A DNA stretch of 64,000 bases from NCBI GenBank assembly GCA_022818135.1, contig JAFMSR010000034.1:434001-498000 (forward strand). The letters are read 5' to 3'. The translations under genes were made by a program, and so were the position numbers. How positions within the stretch are numbered: the stretch's first letter is position 1; every line of letters begins with the position of its first letter. Positions 10,621 to 22,629 of this stretch are shown here, in pieces. This DNA is from Saxidomus purpurata. Taxonomy: Eukaryota; Mollusca; Bivalvia; Venerida; Veneridae. The notes under the pieces are model-generated. The model ran no database searches, was not told where the DNA came from, and saw only the letters and a list, made by a program, of their open reading frames with translations.

Positions 10621-11090
10621 ATGTCGTTATGCTATCGTTCTCTCCATTGTTCTTTTAGCCGCGTAAAACCAAATTGTAGCCACATAACAGACTGAATGAA
10701 TAGAATTTACAGTAGCATATTGTCCTCCTTGCCACTTAAGTATCTATACGTTAGCTTGGACAGACAAACGGTGTGATTTTAATATGCCCATCTTTGGGGG
10801 CAAAAAAATGAAACTTAAGTTTACTCAAGAAATTTACCTTCAGAGTCCATCTTTAACTGGAATTGTCAATCCACAAGTGTTTATTTGATAATTTATATAC
10901 TTGATTGTTTTTCTAATAATGGAAATCATACAAATTGTATAGTTTAATCTTATCATATTTATAGCAAGCTAGTCTGAAATGTTAGGACTTTTCTGTCTAT
11001 TATAAAAACATTAAAGGCCACATACATTTGTACCGGTATGAATAAAGTTTATGTTTTGTATCATTATAACTATAGGATGAACTGTTTTGT

Positions 11091-11228
11091 AATTTTAATA
11101 TTTGCGACTGTATATACGGTTTTTAATGGTCGACTAAGATTAAGATTTAACGGCGACGGCGTTAGTCGGAGCTGTTAAAGCTTTTTGCGACCATTAAAAC
11201 TGTATATACGGTCGCAAATGTTAAAATC
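11091..11228. repeat. Fold-back element (138 bp)
   Basis: Arms at 11091-11132 and 11188-11228 are inverted copies (core gcgactgtatatacggt), with a GC-rich centre containing cggcgacggcg. The 11.28-11.34 kb stretch has related gcgac/tatacgt pieces. Confidence 0.75.
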
Positions 11229-11721
11229 ACTAAATGGTTAACCCTTTTCTAACGCACAATGTGTTAAAATGGATAATAATAACGCCGTTCGATTTTTGCG
11301 GCTACATATACGTTATTTTGTAGTCGCAAAATTAGGCGACGAACCAATCGGAAATGACGTTACGTCAAATACTGCGTTAGAATATAGGGTTTGAATCCCA
11401 GATTAGGGATTATGATTGTGACTCCCATATACGCTCCTTCAGTGCTAGTATGCTCAAAAATAATACAACTGACCCCTTAAGTAGTTTGAAGTTATATAAA
11501 TAGATATGGAATCTATGTAAACTGGTTTCTCATCAATATTATGTTACAGTAATGTTTCAGAAATACAACAAAGCTCAATATATTAATAAAGAAACATTTT
11601 TATAACAAATTCATCTCTTTATGTTTGTGATCTGTTTCTTCAACTGATCCACACAAACTGGTTCATTAGATATACTGAAAAAGTTACATGACAAGACACT
11701 ATGAGTTGCCTAATACTATAA

Positions 11722-11910
11722 AGGGGAGCGGTGGTGTAGAGGTTTAGGTGTCGGCCGCTCATCCCGGAGGTTGCTGGTTCGAGCCCCCACCAAGGTCACG
11801 ACCGTACCTCCTCATATGACACCAGTACTGGTTTTTCCAGGAAGCGGACTCGAGAGTGACTCGATAAGCTACAAGCTTTCTTCACAATCGAGCTAAAATA
11901 AATTAGTATA
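11722..11910 (+). mobile_element. tRNA-derived SINE, RUDI/V-SINE type
   Basis: The tRNA-like head starts ggggagcggtggtgtag (box A) and has gctggttcgagcccc (box B, about 11774). It is followed by the conserved central block ccagtactggtttttccagg and gcggactcgagagtga, the hallmark of V-domain SINEs such as bivalve RUDI (family knowledge). The tail ends in AT-rich sequence with a short tag/aaact repeat. Confidence 0.75.
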
Positions 11911-11988
11911 AACTAAACTAATACTATTGCTATAGTAGTTTTTAATTGTAGTATCATAGTAAAAAACCTATTATTAAATGAGACAACA

Positions 11989-12065
11989 CTTATAGGTAGC
12001 TCAGATGGTAGAGCATTTGCTCACTAAGCGAATGGCCCAATGTTCAAATCCTGGTCAGGCCATAT
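11989..12065 (+). pseudogene. tRNA-like pseudogene or SINE head
   Basis: Box A is taggtagctcagatggtag and box B is ttcaaatcc. A five-pair anticodon stem can form (tttgc/gcgaa), but position 33 is C instead of U and the T-stem does not pair. It is therefore not a working tRNA. Confidence 0.5.
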
Positions 12066-12729
12066 CTTGGTTCAAATCCTTGCAGGACTTTAAAAAGTAT
12101 AGATGTTATTCATCAATGTTTTACTGGAGTTAAACACTTAATATAAACGAAAGAAGTATCAACATTTAAACAGCAAAATAAATATTCATGTTTCACAAAT
12201 TTATGTTTAAAAGCCTGATATTGAAAACACTATTTATCAAATAATATCAGCTCCAGCAGTATTAATCATCTAATAAACAAAGATTTGGAGTTGTGACGCC
12301 CAGTAATTAACTACGAATGACCGAGGTCTGAGTGGTTTATAACTGCGCATCACAACTGCAAAGAAATTGTTATAAGACGATAACAACGCTGTAATGGATG
12401 TTCTTTTGATTCCAACATTATATTATAACAGTTAAATAATGTCAAAGCATTATTACTTTCGATACTGATATTTATTTAGCTTCATGTGGCACAATATGAC
12501 GTCATTTTTGACATCAAATTCAATGAAAATAGAAATTGTCTTCACCAATATCGTTTTTTTTTTTTCAGAGCCATTAAAACAGTTTGGTCAGGGATCAAAC
12601 GGAGAGTTGATAGGGTGACAGGAAAGGGACTTTTCTTAGGCCTTTGGGTATGTCATGTCAAGGTATCACTTAGTTCATCTAGTCACTCATTTATTAGGTC
12701 ACTGTAGACACAAATTAAGACGTTACCTT

Positions 12730-12843
12730 TTGTTTGAATAAAATATAGTCAAGAGTTTCGGATGCGTAGTAATTAAATCACGAGTGCGTAGCACAAGTGA
12801 TTTTATTTTTCGCATCCGAACGGCCGACTATTTTATTCAACAA
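12730..12843. repeat. Fold-back element (114 bp)
   Basis: Arms at 12730-12781 and 12797-12843 are inverted (blocks tttcggatgcg / cgcatccgaa, gaataaaatatagtc / gactattttattc). The loop is GC-rich (gagtgcgtagcac). The design matches the fold-backs at 11.1, 19.3, 30.3 and 42.7 kb. Confidence 0.75.
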
Positions 12844-12849
12844 TAAAAT

Positions 12850-14130
12850 ACAAGTAGGGAACAATTTATAAATTACTTCCATTCTAACACGTCATTTAAA
12901 AAAAACATCCTGAACTTTATTGAACGTGTAGTAGAACATTATTGTAATTTTAAAACACGAAATGGGAGAACACTTTATATCTCCAATTTAGTTTTGAATA
13001 ATAAAACTAACCTCTTAACAAAGTAATTTTACGTTCTAACAATTTTTTACAAAGTCACATGTACATACTGTACATGAAAAAATGTAATTTAAAACTTGCT
13101 GTGTCTTGTATACAAGCGTAACTATCCAAGATGACCACTGACAAAAATGCAACACAGTACCTCTTAAAATGTTCTTCATCTTCTTGAAACTCTGTCAATA
13201 TATGGACAAGCGCTGCAAACTTACACACTTTTGTTCAAATAGAAATTCCATTTTCCCTAAACAATCTTACTTTTAAACACACAAATATCTCGGAACAACT
13301 TTCCGACTACAGAGGGCGGACTATTAGTATTAGTCATTTGCAAAATAATCATAAAATTTTGACTTCACTGTTTGAGTGAACTGACAAATTTAGTTTAACA
13401 GGAATCAAGATAATAAAGGTATTATCAGCTAGAATAAAGCCTTCATGATCAGTCTGAAATTCTAAAGTTATTTTTCACAGGTCTCATTTATAGTTGCTAG
13501 GTATTTTTAGAACATCAGTGAAAATCTTTGATAAATTCAATTAGCCCAGTTGCCATGGTAACAAACGATGCTCTAAATTTTCTAAATATAAGCTTCTAAG
13601 AAAGGAAAAGGAACATTCACTAAAACACATGTTACTACAAGAAAATCAGAGGCAAATACTAGAAATGTTCAGCGTTTGAATACAGCTTTATACTATTTAC
13701 ATATATGTGACAGACATGACATACGACTCAACACATCTTTTTTCATTCTGAGAATTATATACCAGTATGTGCCATAATGAGTGGTTGTGTCAAATAAAAA
13801 ATACCTGTATGTTATCTTTTTAAAAATTAGTTTCTATAATATTTCACATGTGTTGTTAATACTAATAGTTTTAGGAACTGAGACTGATATACAAAAAACA
13901 ACCATTTATGAACAACATTTAAAAACTTTTCAGACTAAAATGTGGCTAAAACGAAAATTTAAATTGAATACAGGAACTACTTTTATGAACTTCGAACTTT
14001 CCGTAAAAAATAAACTGTTAACCACAGTTACTAATTTCTACCACAATGCAGTCTTAGTAATTTACTCATATCCAAGACTATTCTTCGTCTAGAGGTGGAC
14101 ACAGAAGATCTTGAAAGTCTGGTCTAACGT
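12850..14130. other. Non-coding, no feature recognised
   Basis: AT-rich. The 103-codon plus-strand ORF at 13781-14092 has a biased Phe/Leu/Lys composition and no recognisable domain. Confidence 0.5.
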
Positions 14131-14139
14131 GAGGTTGAA

Positions 14140-14305
14140 TATGACTTCTGAAATACCCTGCTACGACCAGCCGGATGTATAATATCTGGCAATACACTGT
14201 CGTATGTCTGTTGCTCGACAATAGCTAGCATTGTCGTATGCTCCACATCAGCTGAACTTTTTCGGAAGAACATGAGACCTGGCTGAGTGATAGAGAATCT
14301 GCGAA
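14140..14305 (-). other. Possible exon of an unknown gene
   Basis: A less AT-rich island. On the minus strand a polypyrimidine-poor acceptor (aaattcgcag) at about 14304 is followed by ~56 open codons ending in TAG, reading like SITQPGLMFFRKSSADVEH then LAIVEQQTYDSVLPDIIHP. No family is recognised. It is downstream of the THAP-DDE gene but that gene already has its own stop at 14832, so it may be unrelated. Confidence 0.25.
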
Positions 14306-14449
14306 TTTAGATAAACAAATCAAAACTCAAACGAAAAGAAAACTAGTTTGTGACGAAAAACAGAGTGAATGAACAATTATTAAATAATATCTTTAACCTA
14401 CGCGAGTTGTATCTACTTAATAATATTTGTTTTATTTTCGATTGTGAAA

Positions 14450-14525
14450 ACACTCAAAAACAAAAACAATATCAAACAGGGAATGCCACGTACCAAAAAC
14501 GCAGCCTCCCCAAAACGAGCCCCAC
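14450..14525 (+). mobile_element. 5' end fragment of the (CA)n-cored element
   Basis: About 65 bp match the left end of the element at 39095 (atatcaaacagggaatgcca, gtaccaaaaacgcagcctcc, cgagccccaca). The match then stops without a CA run, giving a truncated copy. Confidence 0.6.
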
Positions 14526-14624
14526 AATCAAGACTCGCTCCGGGCTGATTCAACCTCATAGAGAAAGACACATATAAAGAGGCAGTTTGGACCGCGCGTG
14601 TCTTTTCTAAAGACACTACTGTGA

Positions 14625-14700
14625 ACACACAAATGGAGATCGAACACATGATCTTCTTGTCAGAAGTTGAATACAATACCGCTGCTCTAAATGTGAAAGT
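14625..14700 (-). mobile_element. tRNA-like SINE remnant
   Basis: In reverse complement, a box-A-like tagagcagcggta precedes a box-B-like gtgttcgatctcc. No tail domain is seen. Confidence 0.3.
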
Positions 14701-14831
14701 TTTTAGATCCGAAGAAAACGGATTTAAAAGCCACCTAACCACCTCATTCTTAAACAGAAAGACAAATATTAAAAACATTTTGGCATAAATACATTCATGT
14801 GTATTGACTATTTGTGTTATTCCTTTGACAG

Positions 14832-16697
14832 TTATTTCACAAATCTTGACTTGAGATTTGTGATGAGATCCGATTTCATAGGTGCTGGACGTGGAGCTAT
14901 ATTCTTCCTTTTTTTCACTGAAGTAGATGGGAGAAACTTAGTTTCTTTCTGCTCCACAACCATTTGTAGTAGTACATGTACCCATTTATAATCTTTTTCT
15001 TCATAGACTTTCTTCACGACCCACTGACCAGTTGCTTTAGGACACACTGCCTTGAACATTTTGTCCCCTTTGTTGTTTGTCTTTTGCTGCCTGTTTTGGG
15101 ACATATTGTGGTCTATGGCCACCAATGCAGTTCTTGTCAACATTTGATCATAGTCAAATTCTTGTCGTTTTGGAACGTACTTCGTCATTAGACTATGACA
15201 GACTTCCAAATTTCCTGTATGACAAAAAGCACTCAGCTGTCTACTGTCTTTTCGAAGTCGTTTGTCCATTACCACCTCTTTTAATCCGTTGTGGGCTCTG
15301 GAACCGGGTTTAAGCCATTTCTTCTTCTTCGAGACCTCAGGTTCTAATGGCTCATGTGGACATGACCGAATGTTGCTCCTTCAAATTCGTGAACATTAAT
15401 AGTGTGGTTCACAACTGACACCCAGCATTCCTCTAACCAATCGGCATCTCCGTCACAGTTGCTAGCACACCACCACAAGTGGTTCGTTATGGCTTTGATC
15501 CAGTCGTGTAGTTCCTCTGCACCTTTACACTTTGCCTTCGCAGTCAGCTTCTTCTTAACACTCTTGGCCAAGTGCCACACATCAAACTGATGATTTATGC
15601 CCGCAAATCTCTTTTCTTTGTTTAAAACACTTCTGATCTGAACATGTCTATCAGTGGCTAGCACTTCAATCCTGAAACCTCTGTCTAAAAGCATCTCAAG
15701 GCACCCCCTAAACCCTTCAACTTCCATCTTTGAACTACTTCCTGTCTCTGTTACACTGACTACCACAAATGTCACAATTTCATTACTTTCTAACTCCATT
15801 AAAGAGTAAGTGCAATACTTTGCACTAAAGCCTGGTGAATCACAGCGGCCATCACCCGCTAACCGTAATGCTCTGCCACTTGCTTTTACTCTGTCAAGTA
15901 TTTGCTCCTGCATCAATTCCCACGAGTGCAAAACGACTGGCATCAGCTGATTTCTCTGTATAGCAGTAAATGTTGTATAGGAAAACATCTGAAGGCCGAG
16001 AAAACTAGCCATTTGCTGCACCCGTGTAAACGACAGCCCACTAAACAAAATGCTTGCACTAAAGAGAAGATTTCCAGCAGGCATCTTCTCCTAACATTGG
16101 TTGGGATGACCATTTCAAAATGTGATGTCCCTGGTGGTAGTAAAGGTCACATTTTAGGAGACTGCCTATTGTTGTGTCCCGTATAGTGTCTTCCATACAA
16201 ACAGATGACCTGCAAATTGGACAGCATATATACTTAAACAGCTGATCAATACAACTTTCAAAAACTATGAATTTCCTTTCATTCACATTGTCATGATCTG
16301 TATGTTCACAAAATTCAGTTTCCGAATCGCTCTCCGAATCCACCATTTCTGTTGTGAACGTAAGGTCACATGAGTCATCTCTAAATAGACTTTCTTTAGC
16401 TATGTCACGTATATTTTCTACACTTTTATTAATGCCACTAATCGTTTTTGGAAGAACTCTTCTCGTAGGTGTTGAAAATGTTGCGCATGTCTTAAATTTG
16501 TCAATGTCCGATGTTTGCTCTAAGCTTTCAGAGTCTGATACAATGGGATCGGTCTGTGTCCCAACACTGACATATTTAACTGACGTTGCATATGTGTGAT
16601 CCATGGATGTCTGCGAGATATTACAGTATGTACATGGGTGTCCACATGTGTTGATGCTACAGCCCTCTTCTGTGTCAAAAGTATACACCTCTGGTTT
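14832..16697 (-). CDS. THAP-DDE gene exon 4: Cys-rich segment, DDE domain, C-terminus
   Basis: After the acceptor cag at 16700-16698 the frame opens with KPEVYTFDTEEG. It contains SVGTQTDPI (a TQT motif of the kind bound by LC8 dynein light chain, noted only), a zinc-like ICCPICRSSVC and the pre-catalytic LKWSSQPM. Near 16083 the frame shifts by one base into the 246-codon catalytic block. The first acidic motif is GDGRCDSPG, then YSLMELES, SVTETGSSSKMEVEGF, the second acidic motif LATDRHV, INHQFDVWHLAKS and NHLWWCAS. A second one-base shift at about 15360 leads to the 147-codon tail (CHTGNLEVCHSLMTKY, then a Lys/Pro-rich end, stop at 14832). The two shifts cancel in phase. Confidence 0.75.
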
Positions 16698-19600
16698 CTG
16701 CAAGTAAAGGAAAAGATTTACTAATTATATATCAAACTTTATATTTCCGGTAGTTTTTTTTCGAAACAAGTTCTTACAATTTATATGAATTGTTCTCAAG
16801 ACTCGCTACAGTTGGAATCAATGAAGTAACAGAGGCAATGTTGAAATATCTGTGTCTTGCCTAAGGATACTACTGCCAAGGCATTGGGGTTGGGGGAGGG
16901 GGGAAGTGGGGGCTGACCCGGGTCCCTATCATTCTGAGGGGAATGAGCTACCAGTGTGACTATTGTATCTGTATTTTATAAATGTGTGGTTTGTTTGTGT
17001 TATATTTAGTACAGTTTTATTATGTTTTACAACATTCAACATACTTCCATTGTGTAAACTAATTTATATAATATATAAGTTAAAATTCCTTGCATCCTTT
17101 ACAATGTTTGCAGAAATGAAAATGATCCACACTGGACCAAAATCAGTAAAATTGAGTACAATTATTTTATTATGCATGAATAAATGTTACAAAATTCTAT
17201 GAAGAGATAAAGGTTACTAGCTTGGCATGATTGGTAGTCAGTCCATAGTGTTAACGACTCCACTACAACACCACTATGGTACCACACCACCCATGGTGGT
17301 ATGATTCGGCAAAGACTCAAGGAAAGGGAAATTATTTGTACAGACAAGGCGCATTCAATGGGTTTATCATAAACATAAAAAGACTGACAATTTGTACCTG
17401 GACAATCTTTGTTGCGATCAGCAAGTCTGTTGGATCTAACTCTGGTTGAGGATGAATCATGGGAGACACTGGCTCATTTGATGTTTCCATCTCATACTGA
17501 TCAACCTGAAAAAAATAAAAATTAAAAACCATGACGGTAAAAAAGGAGGAAACTCTTTTTATTTGCTATTTTATTTGTCATGATAGAACTGCATATGGAA
17601 TACCGGTAGTTATTTTTCAGAAATATTTACACAAAGATGGGTGTTGCACATGATACACTCTCATCACAAGGGTAACAACTGTGTGAAGTTGTTAAGAATT
17701 GGTACATGCATGTGGAAGACAACAGACTAGAAAGGAAATTGCATGTAGTAATGTTTGCATCCCAAGTGTCACCTTGAACTTGCAAATAGGAGGCTGGTTG
17801 TGTTGCATGACATGCCCTTTGGGTAGGAGTAACCCTGGAAACATAATAGCTGACGGATGGCTAGACAGTCAGACGAAACAAAGCAGAAATGTTAGGTCCC
17901 GAAGCTGTTGTATGACCAGAAAGGGCTAAGTTACGCCTATGGGAGTTAGCACTGACTATACTAAGGTATAATAATAAAATATAAGACTGTCTATACTTCC
18001 TAGTAATTGTTAGTTGAGCACATAACCAACATTCAAATACACGACACATTGCAATAGATCATCTCAATGTCCTTATATTTATAGTTTATGATAACATACC
18101 ACTAGGTTATCGTCATCCATTGCCATAAGGTCGTCGTTTTCTATTGCCATTAGGTCATCGTTCTCCATTGCCATTCCGTCATCGTTCTCCATTGCCATTG
18201 TTGTTGGGGTTACTTCTTCAGGTACAATTTCAAACAACAACTCAGCTTTGGTTGCAGTTCTCATCTGTTTAATTTCATCTTTGAGCTGAAGTAGTAATGT
18301 TGTGATGGTTAACAAATCATTATTTATGTGAAGACTTGATACAACAATCTTTGCATAATTCTACAAAATGTTATCTGTAACATAGTAAACTGTCGCATTG
18401 GTGTAAAAAAAAATATATAATTTATGGTATAGTATATATAGTAAAGCATTCTAACTAAGCTTTTTTTAAAAAGGCTAAGAACAGCATATTATTTTTCATG
18501 CAGTTTCAATTACTGGTATGTTGTATGTTTGTGCATTTTTACTTGCATTGAAACTGTTTGAAAGATTTGTCCTTGATGAAATACGTGTTTATATTGTTAC
18601 AGCAACAGATAAGCTTATTCTATCTGCATGATCTGGAAACAGGACATTCTTTCATTGTTTTATGTGTACTTCAGTTTAGAAAGATATGACAGCATTTGGA
18701 AATTGTTTATAATTGGTTTTATGTGCAACGTCTCTAAACAGATGTAATGAAAACTTGAAAATGAGAAAAAGATTATCTTCAATCAGGGTCCTCATTTCAA
18801 GTTCTTACTGCCAAAAGCCCCACCAGTAAGATATTTTTTTTGATTTTTCAGATTTTAGACGAATATTACGTTTTAATTGTACTTGAGTCATGGTATAGAT
18901 AAAGTACAGCACATTTATGTATATAAAAGTCCAAACTTATATAAAATTCCCCCTTTTCTTTAAAACTACGCAAAATTCTCCTGAAGTTGAGCGGGGTATG
19001 CTTCAATGAAGACGTCAGACATGCCATAGTGTGTGTACGTTCTACTAGGTCTTATTCACTAAGGTTCAGACTAGGCTGATCATTTTTCACTAAATTGGCT
19101 TTACAGTTTGCCCTACTTTCCAATCCAATCAAATGCCCCTATTTCATTAAAAAAAGCTAATTTTATTCTCCGTATCGACTCAATATCTCCAATATGAAAA
19201 TAATTGTTTCACTTATTTTTCAAATAAGTAAGACTGTGACATCACAGAGCTAAGCTCTGCCCTAAATCTCTATATATTTCAATACAAATATTGTCTGTAG
19301 ATGGGAAAACTGTAAGCTGGTAATCGGTCCATATTACAGAAATAAAAATCTTATTGCATTGGTTCGCTAACCCTCTCTCGCAATAAATTTGTTTATTTCT
19401 GTAATATAGACATATAACCTATACGTATTGCACCTTTTGACTACTGACTTTCTATTTGTAAAAAGGACTGATATCTGAGCTGACTTTTTATTTGTTAAAA
19501 GGACTGATATCTGAGCTTATTTTTGCCTCATCCTAACTAAGAAGGAACAAAGCGGTCAATTATGTGGTTTCTTCATCCTAAAAAGTAGGATAATAAATTA

Positions 19601-22094
19601 CATCATAATCCTACATAAAAACAAAACAATAAATTATGATAGATTGGTGGTTACAGCTGTGTACTGTGTGTCATAAAATACCAGGTGTCTACAAAACATT
19701 GAAAAATCAAAGGGATTATGAAATGTTACATCATGTTACATTACACTGCATACCATAAAACACTAGAGGACCAGTGATCACAGTGACATACTAGTGGCCA
19801 CTGAGAACCAATCAGCACCATTTTGCCTCATAAGCTCCACCTTATAAAAATTTTGAAATTTTCTGAATTTTGGAACAAGAAAAAAAAAGAGAATAATAAT
19901 TTGAATTTAAATCAATTTTTGAAACAGAAATGATACAAGCTTGTAAATTTCTATCCACTTGATTTCACAGTACTGATTTAGATCTACTGTAAACATTGTC
20001 AGTTTGTTGTTTAATATATAATACGACAACATCCATGTCCATATTTTTTTTAAATATTGAAAATATGCTTGTCCGTCCTAACTTGGACAAAACAATTAGT
20101 TGTTCAAAGGGAAAATATGCCAAAACTACTGACTGAAAAGTAAATATTCAGTATCATAGATTATGAAATTGAATTTGTAATGTCTGCAACAGACAAAAAG
20201 GCAGAAATTTCCCATTTACAGGATAGAGCTAGGCTCTTCCTTATGTTTATCTATCCAAGTTAATTTTCACAGTCATTAAAATTTATATCCTACAACAACA
20301 GTGTTTTTGAAATAATGTGACAGTGACATGACGGATATACCGGAACCCAAAAGCAGACAACCATTGCAAAAAAAGAAGTGCATGACTACCTGTACCAGAC
20401 AGTAATTGTTTTTATACAATCATACTGAAATCGACAATTGTGTCAGCGTAACAAGTTATTATATCTAAATATACTGTAGCAATGAAATGAAAAACTATGA
20501 ATGAAATAAACTTATTAAATCGTGTGTAAGCTAAAGTGACATCACTGTCAAAATTCACCAGTAGCACAGTACATACTCTACGCAGGTTCATTCATCATTG
20601 TCACATTTATCACGTTTATTTTATATAAGTTCTGTAGATTTACCAATCTTTGAGTTAATAAACTCATACAATGTAAACAATAGATTAATTATAAGTTCAA
20701 ATAACTTTTATGTTAGGAAAAGAGCAAAAAATTTATCAGTGTATGTATATATCATGTATATTATTGTAAGCAAGGGTTCATCATGTATAGTACAAGAAAT
20801 GATTTATTTCAGTTCAACATAATTTAGCCCTCAAAAATCAAATTTAGGTATATAGACATGCGCATAAAGTCAGTTAGATTGCTGTTTTACTTGTGTAGTG
20901 ATTCATGAACATTTTTGTAATTTTCTGTGAATAAGGTACGAGTTGCCCGGAAGTTAACAACAATAATAAGCAAATTTCATGTCAAATTACTATCTGGTTG
21001 GTGAAATTTTGACTTTTCTTAGGAACTGAAAAAGGAGAAAGTAATGTTTATATCAGGTCTGTATAGATGAGGTACATTTTCTGTGACAAAAAATTACTTG
21101 AAGTTTTTTTGGAAAAAAGCTAATTTAAAAAAGGTTTACTTTTCTGTTGCTGACGTTTTAGCACGATCTGGCTATTCGGGATATTTGCCCTGATCGGGAA
21201 ATGTACTGGTCAGTTTAGATTAACCTATCAACACACCCACATAAATCAGTGAAATATGAAAATAAACTTTGTATGTGTCGAATTAGAGCAAAATATTGTT
21301 GTTTGAAGGAGGTACCCTTGGTATAAGCACCAGTTGTACCAATATTGTCAACACTTGTTATGGAGCACAATAAAATCATCTTAAACAGTTAGAATGGGTC
21401 ACACTGAAATGTGCCCAATCAAACGCCAAATTAATTAGGCTAACATTTAACGCAACAGCTTGATCTGGCAATTTCATTTGTCCAACTTATTGTATGCACA
21501 TCAAGATATCGTGTAAAGATAAGATAAGATAAATTTTATTTTGAGTCGACAAGTAGCAAATACAACATAAGCAATCCAGATGCTTTTGAACCGACTATAT
21601 ATTTTTGTATGCGAGATTCTGACTCAAAATGAAAGTATTAGAATTTGCTCACAAAGCCAATTAAAAGATTTGACTAGCAATTTCATTTTCTTTGATTTTA
21701 TATCACATACCTTTGCTTTAACTTTCTTTTCAGCAATGCTTTCAGCAGAAATTCTGCGTTGATGAATCTCTTGGTCATCGCCTTTCGTGAAATTTACCAG
21801 TGTAGGCACAGCACCACTTTTCAGGAGTTTCCTTTTAGCAACAAAATTAAGGGATCTCGCAACAGAGTTTACATAAGGTCCTGTAAACGAATCACTATTA
21901 AAATGGTCTTCACAAACACACTTTGACGGATGAGCTTTGAAAGTTTTGATGTTGAGTGATGGTATCTGAAGAAATTTCAACCATTTTTGGCATTGTCGTT
22001 TATGGTCTAATGACTTAGTTGGGTCCGGAATACAAAACAAACTTTTGCCTTTCCCTGATTTATTCGAACATCCAATCACTTGGCAAGAAGGCAT
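14832..22094 (-). CDS. Spliced THAP-DDE transposase gene, Kolobok-like (four exons)
   Basis: Four minus-strand exons (22094-21711, 18285-18100, 17505-17398, 16697-14832) join in phase 0 to encode about 848 residues: THAP zinc finger, acidic linker, Cys-rich segment, DDE catalytic domain and basic tail. Donors are GTATGT, GTATGT and GTACAA; acceptors are TTCAG, TTCAG and TGCAG. THAP fingers bind DNA, and the DDE domain with GDGRCDSPG and LATDRHV would cut and join transposon ends. This pairing is known from Kolobok-type DNA transposons (assignment tentative). Two one-base frame breaks in exon 4 are the only defects seen. No TIRs were found around the gene, so it could be a stranded transposon copy, a domesticated gene, or a gene with sequencing errors. 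Confidence 0.72.
16886..16912 (+). promoter_or_regulatory. G-quadruplex-capable run in intron 3
   Basis: Four runs of 4-6 guanines with 1-4-nt loops (gggg-tt-ggggg-a-gggggg-aagt-ggggg) lie on the plus strand within the last intron of the THAP-DDE gene. The transcript of that gene would carry the C-rich complement. Confidence 0.6.
17398..17505 (-). CDS. THAP-DDE gene exon 3 (36 codons)
   Basis: 108 bp between acceptor tttttttcag (ends 17506) and donor gtacaa (starts 17397), reading VDQYEMETSNEPVSP...DLLIATKIVQ. It is acidic and proline-rich with no domain. Both flanking junctions are phase 0, so the exon could be skipped without breaking the frame. Confidence 0.65.
18100..18285 (-). CDS. THAP-DDE gene exon 2 with four acidic octapeptide repeats
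   Basis: 186 bp between acceptor tactacttcag (ends 18286) and donor gtatgt (starts 18099). It begins LKDEIKQMRTATKAEL, a coiled-coil-like helix of the sort that follows THAP domains. It ends with four tandem 24-bp units coding MAMENDDG/MAMENDDL/MAIENDDL/MAMDDDNL. The repeats keep the frame and are strongly acidic. Confidence 0.65.
18286..21710 (-). other. Intron 1 of the THAP-DDE gene
   Basis: A 3.4-kb intron with GTATGT donor at 21710-21705 and CAG acceptor at 18286. It is AT-rich and has no recognisable exon. It contains the palindromic element at 19101-19424 and short degenerate repeats (for example two copies of aaaaggactgatatctgagct near 19461 and 19497). Confidence 0.6.
19101..19424 (+). 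mobile_element. MITE-like element, copy A, with terminal palindrome
   Basis: 324 bp present again in reverse complement at 42676-43000 with the same length and high identity by eye. One end (19325-19418) folds into a long hairpin: arms catattacagaaataaaaat / atttctgtaatatagac around the loop ggttcgctaaccctc. No clear TIR closes the other end. Confidence 0.75.
21711..22094 (-). CDS. THAP-DDE gene exon 1: THAP zinc finger
   Basis: 128 codons from ATG at 22094 to AAG before GTATGT. The THAP signature is complete to the eye: MPSCQVIGC with the first two cysteines, FCIPDP, a tryptophan in QKWLKFLQIP, CVCEDHF with the last Cys and His, and the closing SGAVPTLVNF. THAP domains are about 90-residue C2CH zinc fingers that bind DNA in a sequence-specific way (family knowledge). 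The ATG at 22094 is preferred; the upstream GTG at 22100 is not a eukaryotic start. Confidence 0.85.
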
Positions 22095-22629
22095 TTTCAC
22101 TTTTCAATATACCCCACCCTAGATTTTGTTTACAGAGTTATTTTACAAAGCATTATTTGTGAACAGCACTGTCATTCGCTAGGCGGTTTGCTCAATATAC
22201 GATGTAGAACATCTTAATGTCACCGTTATCTATAATGATATTCCATCCATATATAATTTGTATCTAATAATATTCACTCGCGATAATGTGAGTCATTAAT
22301 CAAGCACATTGTGCCTAAAAATAGCCGACTTCCAGTTAGCAGGTGCGTGAAAGACCTCAATGTACTTCCGTAATTTAGAAAGCGCAGTGTTACGTCACAT
22401 CTGGTTACTTAGCGCAGGCGCAATTGGGATGTAAAGCTATAAATGGCGGTGTCCATAAACCAGGTCGAAATCATGCAATTTCAATGAAAAATTAAATAAA
22501 TCATTAAAACGCAGTCGACCACATTCAAACGCATTTTCGGAAATGAAATAAAATGACAGGCTTGTTTAAATTTCGCTGTCGAGTTTTCTGACTTTCGGTA
22601 CCCTTTAAGCATACACAAACTATCGGTTG

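Noticed and set aside
11989..12065. Functional tRNA gene
   Set aside because: C at position 33 and no T-stem pairing; better as a pseudogene or SINE head.
13781..14092. 103-codon ORF
   Set aside because: Biased composition, no domain, no splice or neighbour support.
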